Position numbers and translations under genes: made by a program. A DNA stretch of 35,153 bases, taken from contig CAIRBF010000452.1 of NCBI GenBank assembly GCA_903876715.1, positions 1-35,153 on the forward strand, written 5' to 3'. This DNA comes from an uncultured beta proteobacterium. Its GTDB lineage: Bacteria > Pseudomonadota > Gammaproteobacteria > Burkholderiales > Burkholderiaceae_C. The notes under the pieces are model-generated. The model had not been told where the DNA came from, did not search any database, and saw only the letters and a list, made by a program, of their open reading frames with translations. Below are positions 23,358 through 33,525 of the stretch, in pieces (within the stretch, counting starts at the first letter, position 1; each line of letters opens with the position of its first letter).

Positions 23358-24188
23358 TCAAGGTTGCGGGGGGCCCGCGTCGTCGTAGCCGGCCTCCCCG
23401 GGCATCACGATGCGGCGCACGCTGCCGTCGGCGCCGATGTCCAGCCGCGGGTGCACCGGTGCGAGATCGCGCAGCGACTCGGCGTGCCGCAGCATCGCTT
23501 CCTGGCCTGTTGCTGCGAAGGGCTGCAGCGATTGCAGGACCGCCCGGGTGGCGAACTCCAGTGGTACGCCCGATTCCGGCCGCAGCACCTGCACGGGGTC
23601 GACCCAGGCCAGCGCTGTGGTCTCGCCGGCGTCGACCTCGGGGCGCTGATCGGTGGGCGCGGGCGCGACGACGAAGACGGTGTCGAAGCGGCGCGGCGCT
23701 CCCAGCGGCGTGACCCAGCGCGCCCAGGGGCGCAGGATCGACGTGCGCAGCACCAGGCCAGCCCCCGCCGCGATGGCCGCCAGCGAGGCGCCGGCGTGGA
23801 GTTGCCCGCGCAGCGCGGTCCAAACTGCAGCTGGGCGCTGCTCGGTGGCGGCGGCGCCAAGCCACAGGCCACACTCCTCGAAGCACTCGCGCAGACCCGC
23901 CAACGCATGCGCGGCGGCACTGTCGGGCAGTTGGAGCACACGACCCAGGCGCGCGTCCAGGGCGGCGGCTTCCTCGTCGCAGGGACCAGGTGTCCTCGGC
24001 AGCTGGTCAGCGGCATCGACGGCGCCGCCCGGAAAGACGTAGCTGCCGGGCATGAAGCTGGCCTGCAACGAGCGCCGCACCATCAGCACTTCGAGGCTTC
24101 TGACACCGTCGCGCACGATCAGCGTGGTGGTGGCGCGACGGATGGGCACGGCCAGGGCCGCTTGTCGGGAGGTGAGGGGCTTCATCAT
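23358..24188 (-). CDS. NUDIX hydrolase with extended Nudix-box insertion (NUDT19-like)
   Basis: A 276-residue protein read from ATG 24188, which overlaps the sulP stop as ATGA (ATG 24185 is the alternative). [13 protein letters not shown] residues FPGGAVD near 52-58 and RECFEECGL at 100-108 form the Nudix box. About 40 residues separate the two halves instead of the usual handful, as in NUDT19/RP2p-type coenzyme A diphosphatases. The strand [16 protein letters not shown] and the VLMVRRS turn are typical of the fold. It would hydrolyse a nucleoside diphosphate linked to another group; the substrate is unknown. Confidence 0.85.
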   Translation of the reverse strand: MMKPLTSRQAALAVPIRRATTTLIVRDGVRSLEVLMVRRSLQASFMPGSYVFPGGAVDAADQLPRTPGPCDEEAAALDARLGRVLQLPDSAAAHALAGLRECFEECGLWLGAAATEQRPAAVWTALRGQLHAGASLAAIAAGAGLVLRTSILRPWARWVTPLGAPRRFDTVFVVAPAPTDQRPEVDAGETTALAWVDPVQVLRPESGVPLEFATRAVLQSLQPFAATGQEAMLRHAESLRDLAPVHPRLDIGADGSVRRIVMPGEAGYDDAGPPQP

Positions 24189-25450
24189 TGACGACGCATC
24201 ACGGCACGCGCGGCGAATGCGCTGGCGATGCCCAGCAGGATCGCCCATTCGAGCGACAGCGTGACCGTGGCCAGCGCGGTGACGACCAGCGGCACGCGCT
24301 CGCGTGCGCCCTCGTGCCAGAGGTGCGTGATCTCGCGCCGGTCGATCAGGCCCCAGGCCACGACCATCAGCAGGCCGGAGATCACCGCCAACGGCAGGAA
24401 CCGCGCCAGCGGGCCGACGAAGCTGAGGATCAGCACCAGGAACAGCGCCGCGCTGATGGCCGACAGGGGCGTTCGCGCGCCGCTGGAGACGTTGACGCCC
24501 GAGCGGTTGAAAGAGCCGCTGGCCGGATAGGCCGAGAAAAAGGAGCCCGCCAGGTTGGCCAGGCCCTGGCCGATGAATTCCTGGTTGCCGTCGAGCTTGT
24601 CGCCGCGCACGCGGGCCACCGAGCGCGCGATCGCCGAAGCCTCGGTCAGCGCCAGCAGGGTCATCACGAGCGTGGCGCCGAACAGGCTGCGCAGTGTGTC
24701 CGGTGCAAGGTCGGGCAGTGACAGCGGCGGCAGCGCGCCCGGCAGGGCGCTGACGGTGGGCAGCGCCGGTGCGCCCGGCCACAGGGCGGCCGCGCCCTGT
24801 GCGACGAGCGTACCGCCGACGACAGCCACCAGCATCGCCGGCACGATGCGGTTCAGCGGCCGGGCGACGACCGCCAGCACGATGGTGGCCACGCCAGCCA
24901 GCAGCGCCAGTGGCTGCAACTTTCCGAGCGCCCGCACGGCGGTAGCCACGTTCTCCGCCACGGGCAGGCCGCGCGGCAGTGCCAGGCCCAAGATGGGGCC
25001 GAGCTGGCTGTTGGCGATCAGCACAGCCGCGCCGGCGGTGAAGCCGACGACCACCGAATGCGGCACCTTGTCGACCAGGGAGCCGGCTCGGGCGAGCCCG
25101 AGCAGCAACTGCAGCGCGCCGACGAGGAAGGACAGGGTCAGCACCAGCGTGACGTACTGTGGTGAGCCGACGGCGGCCAAGGGCGCGATCAGCGCCATCG
25201 TCGTCAGGGAGATCGCGTTCGCGGGCCCGGTGACCATCAGTCGGCTCGAGCCGAAGAGCGCCGCGACGATGCAGGGCACCATGGCGGCGTACAGGCCGTA
25301 CTGCGGGGGCATCCCCGCCAGCGTGGCAAAGGCCACGCCCTGCGGCAGCACCACGACCGCGCCGGTCAGGCCGGCCAGCAGGTCGGCCCGCAGTGTTCCG
25401 GGCTCGCGCCAGTCGTCGCGCCAGCGCAGAAAGGGCAGTCTTGGACGCAT
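24185..25450 (-). CDS. SulP/SLC26-family anion permease lacking the STAS domain
   Basis: ATG 25450 gives 421 residues; a TTG at 25477 would overlap tauC. The SulP signature region is clear: LLAGLTGAVVVLPQGVAFA, GMPPQYGLYAAMVPCIVAAL and a sulfate-transporter-like GSFFSAYPASGSFNRSGVN. About 12-14 membrane segments fill the protein, which ends [13 protein letters not shown] right after the last one. The usual C-terminal cytoplasmic STAS domain is absent. It starts 8 bases after the tauC stop and overlaps the NUDIX ATG, so it looks like part of the taurine operon. Sulfate, or sulfite export during taurine breakdown, is a reasonable guess but not shown. Confidence 0.9.
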   Translation of the reverse strand: MRPRLPFLRWRDDWREPGTLRADLLAGLTGAVVVLPQGVAFATLAGMPPQYGLYAAMVPCIVAALFGSSRLMVTGPANAISLTTMALIAPLAAVGSPQYVTLVLTLSFLVGALQLLLGLARAGSLVDKVPHSVVVGFTAGAAVLIANSQLGPILGLALPRGLPVAENVATAVRALGKLQPLALLAGVATIVLAVVARPLNRIVPAMLVAVVGGTLVAQGAAALWPGAPALPTVSALPGALPPLSLPDLAPDTLRSLFGATLVMTLLALTEASAIARSVARVRGDKLDGNQEFIGQGLANLAGSFFSAYPASGSFNRSGVNVSSGARTPLSAISAALFLVLILSFVGPLARFLPLAVISGLLMVVAWGLIDRREITHLWHEGARERVPLVVTALATVTLSLEWAILLGIASAFAARAVMRRQ

Positions 25451-25458
25451 CGGCCTGG

Positions 25459-26283
25459 TCAGACGCGCCCCTTCCAAGGCACAAGACGGCGCTCGGTCCA
25501 GCGCATCAGGAGGTCGAACAGGTAGGCGACCACGCCAATGACGACGATACCCATGATGACGATGTCGGTGCGAAGGAAGTTCGAGGCGTTCAGCACCATC
25601 TGCCCAAGGCCGACGTTGGCTGCCACCATCTCGGCGGCCACCAGGGTCGTCCAGCCGAAGCCGATGGCAATGCGCATGCCCACCAGTATCTCAGGCAGCG
25701 CCGAGGGCAGGATCACATGGCGGATCACCTGGGCGTAGCTGGCGCCCATGGAGTACGCCGCGTTGATCTGCTCCTGCGAGGCGCCCTTCATGCCCGAGCG
25801 CGCGGCCAGCGCCAGCGGCGCGAAGCAGCTGAGGTAGATCAACAGAACCTTGGGCAACTCGTCGATGCCGAACCAGATGATGATCAGCGGCAGGTAGGAC
25901 AGCGGCGGCAGCGGGCGGTAGAACTCGATGGGCGGGTCGAAGATGCCGCGCGCCACCCGGCTCATGCCCATGGCGATGCCCACCGGCACCGCTGTCAGCA
26001 CCGCAAGCGCGAAGGCGGCGAACACCCGGCCCACGCTGGCCACGAAGTGCTGCCAAAGCGGTTTGTCGTTCGCGGCACCGGTGAGGTATTCGTAGAACTG
26101 CTGGAACACGGCGGCCGGGCTGGGCAGAAACAGGGGCTTGATCCAGCCCATCGCGGTCACGAGCGTCCAAGCGGCCAGCAGTACCACGATGGTGACGATG
26201 CTGATGACCAGACTGCTGCCCTCGCCGGGCACCTTGAAGGCACTGGTCTTGGGTGCGGCGGTGGTCTTGGAGGTTTCAGCCAT
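25459..26283 (-). CDS. tauC: Taurine ABC transporter permease
   Basis: The 274-residue protein is a BPD_transp_1-type permease of the SsuC/TauC class, with six predicted membrane spans. Segments [20 protein letters not shown] and [20 protein letters not shown] (EAA-loop that contacts the ATPase) are diagnostic; [20 protein letters not shown] is typical of TauC. AAGGA lies before the ATG, which overlaps tauB by 8 bases. Together with tauA and tauB it imports taurine. A role in other sulfonates cannot be excluded. Confidence 0.93.
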   Translation of the reverse strand: MAETSKTTAAPKTSAFKVPGEGSSLVISIVTIVVLLAAWTLVTAMGWIKPLFLPSPAAVFQQFYEYLTGAANDKPLWQHFVASVGRVFAAFALAVLTAVPVGIAMGMSRVARGIFDPPIEFYRPLPPLSYLPLIIIWFGIDELPKVLLIYLSCFAPLALAARSGMKGASQEQINAAYSMGASYAQVIRHVILPSALPEILVGMRIAIGFGWTTLVAAEMVAANVGLGQMVLNASNFLRTDIVIMGIVVIGVVAYLFDLLMRWTERRLVPWKGRV

Positions 26284-27088
26284 GGTCGGTGTCCTTCGCG
26301 CTGCCGGCGGCGGGCTCCCGCTGGTGGATCAGGGCCAGCACTTCCTCGCGCATGGCGATGAAGGCGGGGTCGCTCTTGACGCGACGGGCGTCGCCGTGGG
26401 CGAGGAAGGCGCGCGAGAACGGCACGGCATCGAACACACGCGTGATACGCCCCGGGCTCGGGCTCATCACGATCAGGCGCGTGGCCAGGAACAGTGCCTC
26501 CTCCACCGAGTGCGTGATGAAGAAGACCATCTTGTTCGACGCAGACCAGGCGCGCAGCAGGATCTCCTGCACCTGCTCGCGCGTGAACGCGTCCAGCGCC
26601 CCCATGGGCTCGTCCATCAGCAGCACGGCCGGGTCGCTGGCCAGCGCCCGCGCGATGCCCACGCGCTGCTGCATGCCACCCGAGAGTTCGTAAACGGCAC
26701 GCTCACCGAACTTCTCGAGTCCCACCAGCGCGAGCTTCTCGCGCGCGATGCGCTCGCGCTCGCCGCGTTCCATGCCGCGCAGTCGCAGCCCGAGGGCGAC
26801 GTTGTCGAGCACGTTCAGCCAAGGCATGAGCGCATGCTTCTGGAACACGACGCCGCGGTCGGCACCGGGGCCGGCCACCGGCTGACCGTCGAGCAGGATC
26901 TTTCCAGTGGAGGGCGGCAGGAAGCCAGCCAGGCAGTTCAGCAGCGTGGTCTTGCCGCAACCGGAGGCGCCAAGCGCGACGACGAAGTCGCCGTCGCGCA
27001 TGGTCAGGTTGACGGCGGTCAGCGCCTGCAGCGTGCCGCCCTTGACGGCATAGTTCACCGTCAGGTCGCGGATGTCGAGAGTGGGCAT
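26276..27088 (-). CDS. tauB: Taurine ABC transporter ATP-binding protein
   Basis: The 270-residue ATPase carries Walker A GASGCGKT at residues 40-47, the ABC signature LSGGMQQR, Walker B VLLMDEP and the switch His in [30 protein letters not shown] is characteristic of the TauB/SsuB class. GGAG lies about 10 bases before the ATG. It follows tauR by 54 bases and overlaps tauC by 8, so it energises the TauC permease. Confidence 0.93.
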   Translation of the reverse strand: MPTLDIRDLTVNYAVKGGTLQALTAVNLTMRDGDFVVALGASGCGKTTLLNCLAGFLPPSTGKILLDGQPVAGPGADRGVVFQKHALMPWLNVLDNVALGLRLRGMERGERERIAREKLALVGLEKFGERAVYELSGGMQQRVGIARALASDPAVLLMDEPMGALDAFTREQVQEILLRAWSASNKMVFFITHSVEEALFLATRLIVMSPSPGRITRVFDAVPFSRAFLAHGDARRVKSDPAFIAMREEVLALIHQREPAAGSAKDTDHG

Positions 27089-27142
27089 CGGGTGGGGACT
27101 CCAGGAGCTTGGCGCGGGCTCGGGGTGCTGGGTTGGCCGGAC

Positions 27143-28717
27143 TCAGTGTGCAGCCGGCGTGGGCCGCGCACGGGCCACGCCCCGGGCACGGGCGAGCTCG
27201 TCGACGGCCAGCGACAGCGCGCGGACCCCGGGTGCGATCTGGGCAGCCGGAATGGACGACAGCCGCAGCCGCAGGTGCGGGCAGGGGTAGGGGGGCGCTG
27301 CGAAGAACACGTCGCCGGGCTCGACGAGCACGCCATGTCCGCGGGCGATGGTGGCGAGCTCGCTGCCGTCGCACCAGGGCGGGGCCTGCAGCCAGACCGA
27401 GGCTCCACCCCGTGGCAGACGGAAGCTAAAGTCGGGCAGGAATTCGCGCAGGGACAGCGCGAGTGCGGCGGTGCGTTCGCGCAAGGCGACGTTGACGCGG
27501 CGTGCGTGGGAATCGTGGTGCCCGAGTGCCAGGAACAGCGCGTAGGCCTGCTGCAGCAAAGTGCTGGGATGGCGCACCATCGCGTGGCGCAACAGGCGCA
27601 GCTCGGCCACGAGGTCGCGCGGCGCGACGATGTAGGCCAGACGCAGCGCGGGCGACAGGCTCTTCGACAGCGAGCCCACGTAGACCACGCGGCCGGTGCG
27701 GTCCAGGCTCTTCAGTGCCGGCATCGGCGCGCCGGCGTGCAGGTTCTCCGCCTCGTAGTCGTCCTCGACGACGATGAAGTCCTCGCGCTCGGCGCGCGCG
27801 AGCAGCGCTTGGCGCCGCTCCAGGGCCAGCGTCACCGTGGTCGGGCTCTGGTGCGAGGGGGTGACAAAAAGGTAGTCCAGAGGCGGCAGCTTGTCCACGA
27901 CCAGACCGTCGTCGTCCACCGGCACCGTCAGCATGCGCGGCGTGCGCAGGCTGAAGGTGTTGCGTGCGTGCGGGTGGCCGGGCTCCTCGAGACCGACACG
28001 GGTGCCGGCATGGAACAGACCTTCGGCCAGCAGGTGGTAGGCGTGCTGCGCGCCGACGGTGACGAGGATCTCGTCGGGCAGCGCGAACACGCCGCGCGGC
28101 GGCAGCAGACGCAGGCGGATCTGCTCGATGAGCTCGGGAACGTCGTCGGTTTCGAAGTCGGGCGTCCAGCGTGGTTGCCGCGCGCGCGTCAGGGTGCGCA
28201 CGACGCACTCGCGGAAGTCCTCGGTCGGGAAGAGCTCGGGGTCGTGCTGGCCGTAGACAAAGGGATAGGGGTAGTCGCGCCAGCGCACCGGCTTGGCCAG
28301 CATGGGCTGGCGCGCCAGAGAGCGGTGCAGGCGATGCCCCCAATCCGGGGCGCGGCCCGGCGCTGGGACGGCCACCGGGTGGGCCGGCGGCGCGGATCGG
28401 GGCGCAAGCTCCGCGGCGCGACTGGCGTGTGCGACGTAGATGCCGCTGCGCGGCCGCGCTTGCAGAAAGCCCTCGTCGACGAGCTGATCGTAGGCGGCGG
28501 TGACCGTGTTTCGGCTCAGGCCCAGCAGGCGTGCCAGTTCGCGCGACGAAGGCATCGCCACGCCAGCGGCCAGCCGACCCTCCAGCAGCGCCTGGACTAT
28601 GGCCTGGCGCAGCCGGGTCTGGAGCGGCAGGGAGGAGCCGGGCTCGAGCGCGAACAGCCGCTCCCACTGGACGCGGCCGGGCCCTGTCGACCGGCCCTGC
28701 CGCGCCTCTTGCGTCAC
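27143..28717 (-). CDS. tauR: MocR-type (GntR-HTH plus aminotransferase-like) regulator, probable TauR
   Basis: The 524-residue product has an N-terminal GntR winged helix at about residues 28-97 (LPLQTRLRQAIVQALLEGRL, SSRELARLLGLSRNTVTAAYDQL). This is linked to a class-I aminotransferase-fold domain. The PLP lysine is Lys352 in VGSLSKSLSPALRLAYIV, and DDYEAENLH is intact. MocR proteins bind PLP plus a ligand and usually activate neighbouring genes. TauR of Rhodobacter activates taurine genes. It lies between tauA and tauB, and its GTG start overlaps the tauA stop (GTGA). Other MocR types (GabR, PdxR) are excluded only by context. Confidence 0.87.
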   Translation of the reverse strand: MTQEARQGRSTGPGRVQWERLFALEPGSSLPLQTRLRQAIVQALLEGRLAAGVAMPSSRELARLLGLSRNTVTAAYDQLVDEGFLQARPRSGIYVAHASRAAELAPRSAPPAHPVAVPAPGRAPDWGHRLHRSLARQPMLAKPVRWRDYPYPFVYGQHDPELFPTEDFRECVVRTLTRARQPRWTPDFETDDVPELIEQIRLRLLPPRGVFALPDEILVTVGAQHAYHLLAEGLFHAGTRVGLEEPGHPHARNTFSLRTPRMLTVPVDDDGLVVDKLPPLDYLFVTPSHQSPTTVTLALERRQALLARAEREDFIVVEDDYEAENLHAGAPMPALKSLDRTGRVVYVGSLSKSLSPALRLAYIVAPRDLVAELRLLRHAMVRHPSTLLQQAYALFLALGHHDSHARRVNVALRERTAALALSLREFLPDFSFRLPRGGASVWLQAPPWCDGSELATIARGHGVLVEPGDVFFAAPPYPCPHLRLRLSSIPAAQIAPGVRALSLAVDELARARGVARARPTPAAH

Positions 28718-29715
28718 TTGCCCAGTGCCTTGCGGACGTAGGCGTCGGTCACGAAGGCGCGGTAATCGGCCTTCACCTCCTGGATGCGGCCCTGTTCCTT
28801 CAGGAAGGCCGCGGTGTTGGCCATCGCCTTGGCAGCGCCGCCGCCGAGCCAGTTCGGGCCCATCTGCTCATCGGCCGTCGGGAAGACATAGAGCGCCATC
28901 GCGTCAGGCACGTCCTTCGCGTCGGCCTTGGACCACTTGGCTACGGCCTTGACCTGGGGCGAGTCCACGGTCCACTTCGCCTTGTTGGCGCGGTACTCGG
29001 CATCGGCCTTCGCCAGCGCCTTGACCAGCGCCACCATGAATGCTTCGTGCTCGGCGGCCCACTTGGCGTTGACCACGATACCGTCGAAGGTGGGGAAGCC
29101 TTTGGAGCCGATGCTCTTCGAGCTGGCGATCGCCTTGCCGTTGCCCTTGATCTTGGACAGCACCGGGTCCCAGATGAACGCGGCGTCGATGTCGCCGCGC
29201 TCCCAGGCGGCGGCGATCTCGGGCGGGCGCATGTTCATGACGTTGACGTCGCGCCCGGCGACACCTTCGAGCTTGAGCGCGGCCATGAGCTGGTAGTGGG
29301 CGGTGGAGACGAAGGGCGTGGCGACCTTCTTGCCCTTCAGGTCCTTCACCGAGTTCACCCCGGAGCCGTTGCGGGCGATCAGCGCCTCGGCGTCGGCGAT
29401 GTCGTCGAGGATCCAGAACAGCTTGATGTCCTGGCCCTGGCTGGCTGCCGCGGTGATCGGGCTCGACCCGGCCTCGCCGATCTGCACGTCGCCCGAGGCC
29501 ATGGCCTTGATGACGTCGCCGCCGCCCCCGAACATGCGCCAGTTGATCTTGTAGCCGGTGGCCTTCTCGAGCTCGCCGGACTCCTGCACGATGCGCAAGG
29601 GCACCAGCATGTCCTGGTGGGCGAAAGTGACTTCCTTCTTCGGCTGCGCAAAGGCCGGAGCGCATAGTGCGAGCGACAGCACGGCGACCCAGCGGGCCAG
29701 GGGGCTCTTCAGCAT
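28714..29715 (-). CDS. tauA: Taurine ABC transporter substrate-binding protein
   Basis: ATG 29715 has GGAGG 10 bases upstream and gives 333 residues; the open frame continues to 30021 without homology. A signal peptide (MLKSPLARWVAVLSLALCAP, then AFA) precedes a periplasmic binding protein. Strong TauA likeness is seen in ALASGDVQIG-type MASGDVQIGEAGSSPITAAA, PFVSTAHYQLMAALK and MRPPEIAAAWERGDIDAAF. It delivers taurine to TauBC. It is the first gene of the leftward operon, divergent from the aminotransferase. Confidence 0.94.
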   Translation of the reverse strand: MLKSPLARWVAVLSLALCAPAFAQPKKEVTFAHQDMLVPLRIVQESGELEKATGYKINWRMFGGGGDVIKAMASGDVQIGEAGSSPITAAASQGQDIKLFWILDDIADAEALIARNGSGVNSVKDLKGKKVATPFVSTAHYQLMAALKLEGVAGRDVNVMNMRPPEIAAAWERGDIDAAFIWDPVLSKIKGNGKAIASSKSIGSKGFPTFDGIVVNAKWAAEHEAFMVALVKALAKADAEYRANKAKWTVDSPQVKAVAKWSKADAKDVPDAMALYVFPTADEQMGPNWLGGGAAKAMANTAAFLKEQGRIQEVKADYRAFVTDAYVRKALGK

Positions 29716-29900
29716 GGTGGGATTCCCTCCAGAGATGGCGAAAGGTGACGGACGAACGGGGGGGCAGGGCGGGCCGGGCTGAGTCAGTCGAGGCGCAGAC
29801 CGGTGAAGCCACACTGTGCCCAGGGGCAAGCATCGGCCGTCGGCGTGGCGCGCGTGAAGGGGGTTTTCCCGCGGTGTCGAGCCACGAAGGGGGTGTCGCG

Positions 29901-29932
29901 TGGTGCCACCACGAGCCTGCTCGTGGTGCCAG
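29901..29932. promoter_or_regulatory. Nested GTGGTG/CACCAC repeats, candidate TauR operator
   Basis: Three half-sites lie in 32 bases: GTGGTG (29901-29906), CACCAC (29908-29913) and GTGGTG (29924-29929). CACCACGAG (29908-29916) and CTCGTGGTG (29921-29929) form a perfect 9-base inverted repeat with loop CCTG. The direct repeat CGTGGTGCCA recurs at 29900 and 29923, 23 bases apart, about two helical turns, as often found for MocR proteins. The site sits between the divergent tauA and aminotransferase genes. The rest of the 341-base gap holds no gene; GAAGGGGGT is repeated at 29856 and 29887. Confidence 0.5.
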
Positions 29933-29949
29933 TTTGAGGGGCTGCGGTG

Positions 29950-29979
29950 TTGGCACCGGGCGCTGGGCCAGAATAGGGT
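29950..29979 (+). promoter_or_regulatory. Possible promoter of the aminotransferase gene
   Basis: TTGGCA at 29950-29955, an 18-base spacer and TAGGGT at 29974-29979 give a fair -35 and a poor -10, as expected for an activated promoter. The nested repeat at 29901-29932 lies just upstream, where an activator would bind. Confidence 0.3.
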
Positions 29980-30056
29980 TTCGAGGAACTGGACGCGCGG
30001 CGCGCTTGCGGCCGTGCACACCCGCCCAACATCAACGCCCGAGGAGCCCGACCACC

Positions 30057-31379
30057 ATGGGACACGCTGAACCCCAAGTCGCCACGACGATGCAGTCGTT
30101 CTGGATGCCGTTCTCGCCCAACAAGGAGTTCAAGGCCGAGCCGCGCATGTTCAGCCGTGCCAAGGGCATGTACTTCTACACGCCCGAGGGTCGCGAGGTG
30201 ATCGACGCCTCGGCCGGCCTGTTCTGCGTGGCCGCCGGCCACTGCCGGCAGGAGATCGCCGACGCCGTCTACGAGCAGTTGCAGACGCTGGACTTCACCG
30301 CCCCCTTCCTGCGCGGGCACTCCAAGTCCTTCGAGCTGGCGCAGCGCGTGGCGAACTACACGCCCGAGGGCATGAACCGCATCTTCTTCACGAACTCCGG
30401 GTCGGAGTCCGTCGACACGGCGATGAAGATGGCGCTGGCCTACCACCGCACGCGCGGGCAGTCGCAGCGCCAGCTCTTCGTCTCGCGCGAGCGGGCCTAC
30501 CACGGCGTCAACATGGGCGGCGTCGCGCTGGCCGGCATGGTCAACAACCGCCGCGCCTACGGCCCGGGGCTGGCGGGCGTCTACCACATGCGCCACACGG
30601 CTCTGCCGGAGCACAAGTTCGTCAAGGGCCTGCCCGAGACGGGTGCCGACCTGGCGGACGACCTGCTGCGCCTGTGCAACCTGTACGGCGGCGAGAACAT
30701 CGCGGCCGTCTTCGTCGAGCCCGTGGCCGGCTCCTTCGGCTGCCTGCCCCCGCCCAAGGGTTACCTGAAGCGCCTGCGCGAGATCTGCGACCAGCAGGGC
30801 ATCCTGCTCGTCTTCGACGAGGTCATCACCGGCTGGGGCCGCATGGGCGCGCCCTTCGCGGCCCAGGCCTTTGGCGTCACGCCCGACCTGATGACGATGG
30901 CCAAGGCCCTGACCAACGGCGCCCAGCCCATGGGCGCGGTGGCGGCCAGGCAGGCCATCTACGACACCATCACCGAGGCCGGCCCGGCCAAGGGCATCGA
31001 GTTCTTCCACGGCTACACGTACTCGGCCCACCCGGCCTCTTGCGCCGCGGGCCTGGCGATGATGGACATCTTCGCCAAGGACCGCCTGATCGAGCGCGCG
31101 GCCGCGATGAGCCCGAAGTTCATCGACGCCATCCACTCGCTGCAGGAGTGCTCCATCGTCACCGATGTCCGCTCGGTGGGCATGATGGCGGCGGTGGACG
31201 TGGCCGTCGACGGCGCCCCGGGCGTACGTGGCCACGAGGCCCAGAAGCGCCTGTACGACATCGGCCTCAACCTCAAGAGCACGGGTGACGCGCTCATCAT
31301 CGCCCCGCCGCTGATCTGCGAGGACAGCCACCTCGACGAGATCGTGAGCAAGCTGCGCACGGTGCTGAAGGGGCTGTGA
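30057..31379 (+). CDS. Omega-amino acid:pyruvate aminotransferase (taurine or beta-alanine)
   Basis: A 440-residue class-III PLP aminotransferase with GAGGAG 11 bases before the ATG. SFWMPFSPNKEFKAEPRMF at the N-terminus and LFCVAAGHCRQEI match beta-alanine:pyruvate transaminases. FFTNSGSESVDTAMKMAL binds the PLP phosphate, VFDEVITGWGRMG carries the PLP aspartate, and Lys283 lies in TMAKALTNGAQP. Given the divergent taurine operon it may transaminate taurine to sulfoacetaldehyde (Tpa role). Sequence alone suits beta-alanine or hypotaurine equally. No xsc, ald or phosphotransacetylase gene follows in this window. Confidence 0.9.
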   Translation: MGHAEPQVATTMQSFWMPFSPNKEFKAEPRMFSRAKGMYFYTPEGREVIDASAGLFCVAAGHCRQEIADAVYEQLQTLDFTAPFLRGHSKSFELAQRVANYTPEGMNRIFFTNSGSESVDTAMKMALAYHRTRGQSQRQLFVSRERAYHGVNMGGVALAGMVNNRRAYGPGLAGVYHMRHTALPEHKFVKGLPETGADLADDLLRLCNLYGGENIAAVFVEPVAGSFGCLPPPKGYLKRLREICDQQGILLVFDEVITGWGRMGAPFAAQAFGVTPDLMTMAKALTNGAQPMGAVAARQAIYDTITEAGPAKGIEFFHGYTYSAHPASCAAGLAMMDIFAKDRLIERAAAMSPKFIDAIHSLQECSIVTDVRSVGMMAAVDVAVDGAPGVRGHEAQKRLYDIGLNLKSTGDALIIAPPLICEDSHLDEIVSKLRTVLKGL

Positions 31380-31409
31380 GGCCCGGCGGGCCGGGCCCGC
31401 TGCGGACAG

Positions 31410-31431
31410 AAGGGCGCCCTCGGGCGCCCTT
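31410..31431. terminator. GC-rich hairpin between convergent genes
   Basis: AAGGGCGCC / GGCGCCCTT is a perfect 9-base stem with loop CTCG, 30 bases after the aminotransferase stop and 21 before the dppF-like stop. No long T run follows on either strand. It may serve both converging transcripts. Confidence 0.55.
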
Positions 31432-31452
31432 CGTGCTTCCGGCCGCCTTGGC

Positions 31453-32483
31453 TCAGTACAACACCTGCCCCGCGTCGCCCACGCGATGGCAGGCCACCAC
31501 GTGCCCCGGGGCGACCTCGCGCAGCGGGGGATCTGCCTCCTTGCACACGGGCTGCGCGTGCGGGCAGCGGCCTGCGAAGCGGCAGCCCTTGGGCACCGCC
31601 AGGGGGCTGGGCGGGTCGCCCTGCAGGCGGATGCGGTCGCGGCGGCTGCGCGCGTCGGGGTCGAAGGAGGGCGCGGCCGACCACAGGGCGCGCGTGTACG
31701 GGTGCAGCGGCCGCGCGAACAGCGCGTCGCGACCGGCGCGCTCGACGATGCGGCCCAGGTACATCACCGCCACCTCGTCGCACATGTGGCGCACCACGCC
31801 CAGGTCGTGCGAGATGAAGAGGTAGGTCAGGCCGAAGTCGCGCTGCAGGCGCAGCATCAGGTTCAGCATCTGCGCCTGGATGGCGACGTCCAGTGCCGAG
31901 ACCGGCTCGTCGCAGACCACGAGCTCGGGCCGCGCCGCGAGCGCGCGCGCGAGCACGATGCGCTGGCGCTGCCCGCCCGAGAACTGGTGCGGGAAGAGCT
32001 GCAGCTGCTCGGGCCGCAGCCCGGTCTGCAGGAAGAGCTCGCGCGCGCGCGCCGGCCGCTGGGCCGGCTCGCCCACGTTCATCAGGTTCAGCGCGTCGAG
32101 GATGGCGTCACCCGCGCGCTTGCGCGGGTTCAGCGAGGCATAAGGGTCCTGGAAGACCATCTGGAAGCGATGGCGCTCGCGCTGCAGCGCGGCGCCCTCG
32201 AGCGTGCCGATCTCGGCCTCGCCCAGGTGGACGGTGCCCGAGGTGATCTTCACGAGCCGCATCACGGCCAGCGCCGTCGTGCTCTTGCCCGAGCCGCTCT
32301 CGCCGACGATGCCGAAGGTGCTGCCGCGCCGGACGTCGAAGCTCACGCCGTCCACCGCCTTGACCACGCGGCGCGGCCCGAACAGCCCGCCGCCCAGCGG
32401 GAAGTGCACGTGCAGGTCGCGCACGCGCAGCAAGGCGGGGGCGTCGGGCTCCACCTGGTGGTCCGGCACGGCCGCTCCTGTAC

Positions 32484-32487
<4 letters not shown>
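31453..32487 (-). CDS. dppF: Peptide ABC transporter ATP-binding protein (DppF/OppF type)
   Basis: ATG 32487 overlaps the dppD stop (ATGA) and gives 344 residues. Walker [10 protein letters not shown]-loop [15 protein letters not shown], signature [15 protein letters not shown], Walker B LVVCDEP and the switch His in LFISHDLGV are intact. The C-terminal oligopeptide-transporter motif [14 protein letters not shown] is present. It is one of the paired ATPases of a dipeptide, oligopeptide or nickel importer. The symbol reflects family and position; the substrate is unknown because the binding-protein gene is outside the window. Confidence 0.88.
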
Positions 32488-33467
<980 letters not shown>

Positions 33468-33525
33468 CGGACCACCCTCCGCGCTGCGCGCTCCGGGACG
33501 AGCGCTCGAGAACGGCTCTGCGCGC

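Noticed and set aside
23335-23886. N-terminal extension of the MFS gene
   Set aside because: It overlaps the certain NUDIX gene in another frame and carries no transporter features.
30057-31379. Calling the aminotransferase Tpa outright
   Set aside because: Its sequence suits beta-alanine or other omega-amino acids equally well, and no xsc gene is present to confirm taurine breakdown.
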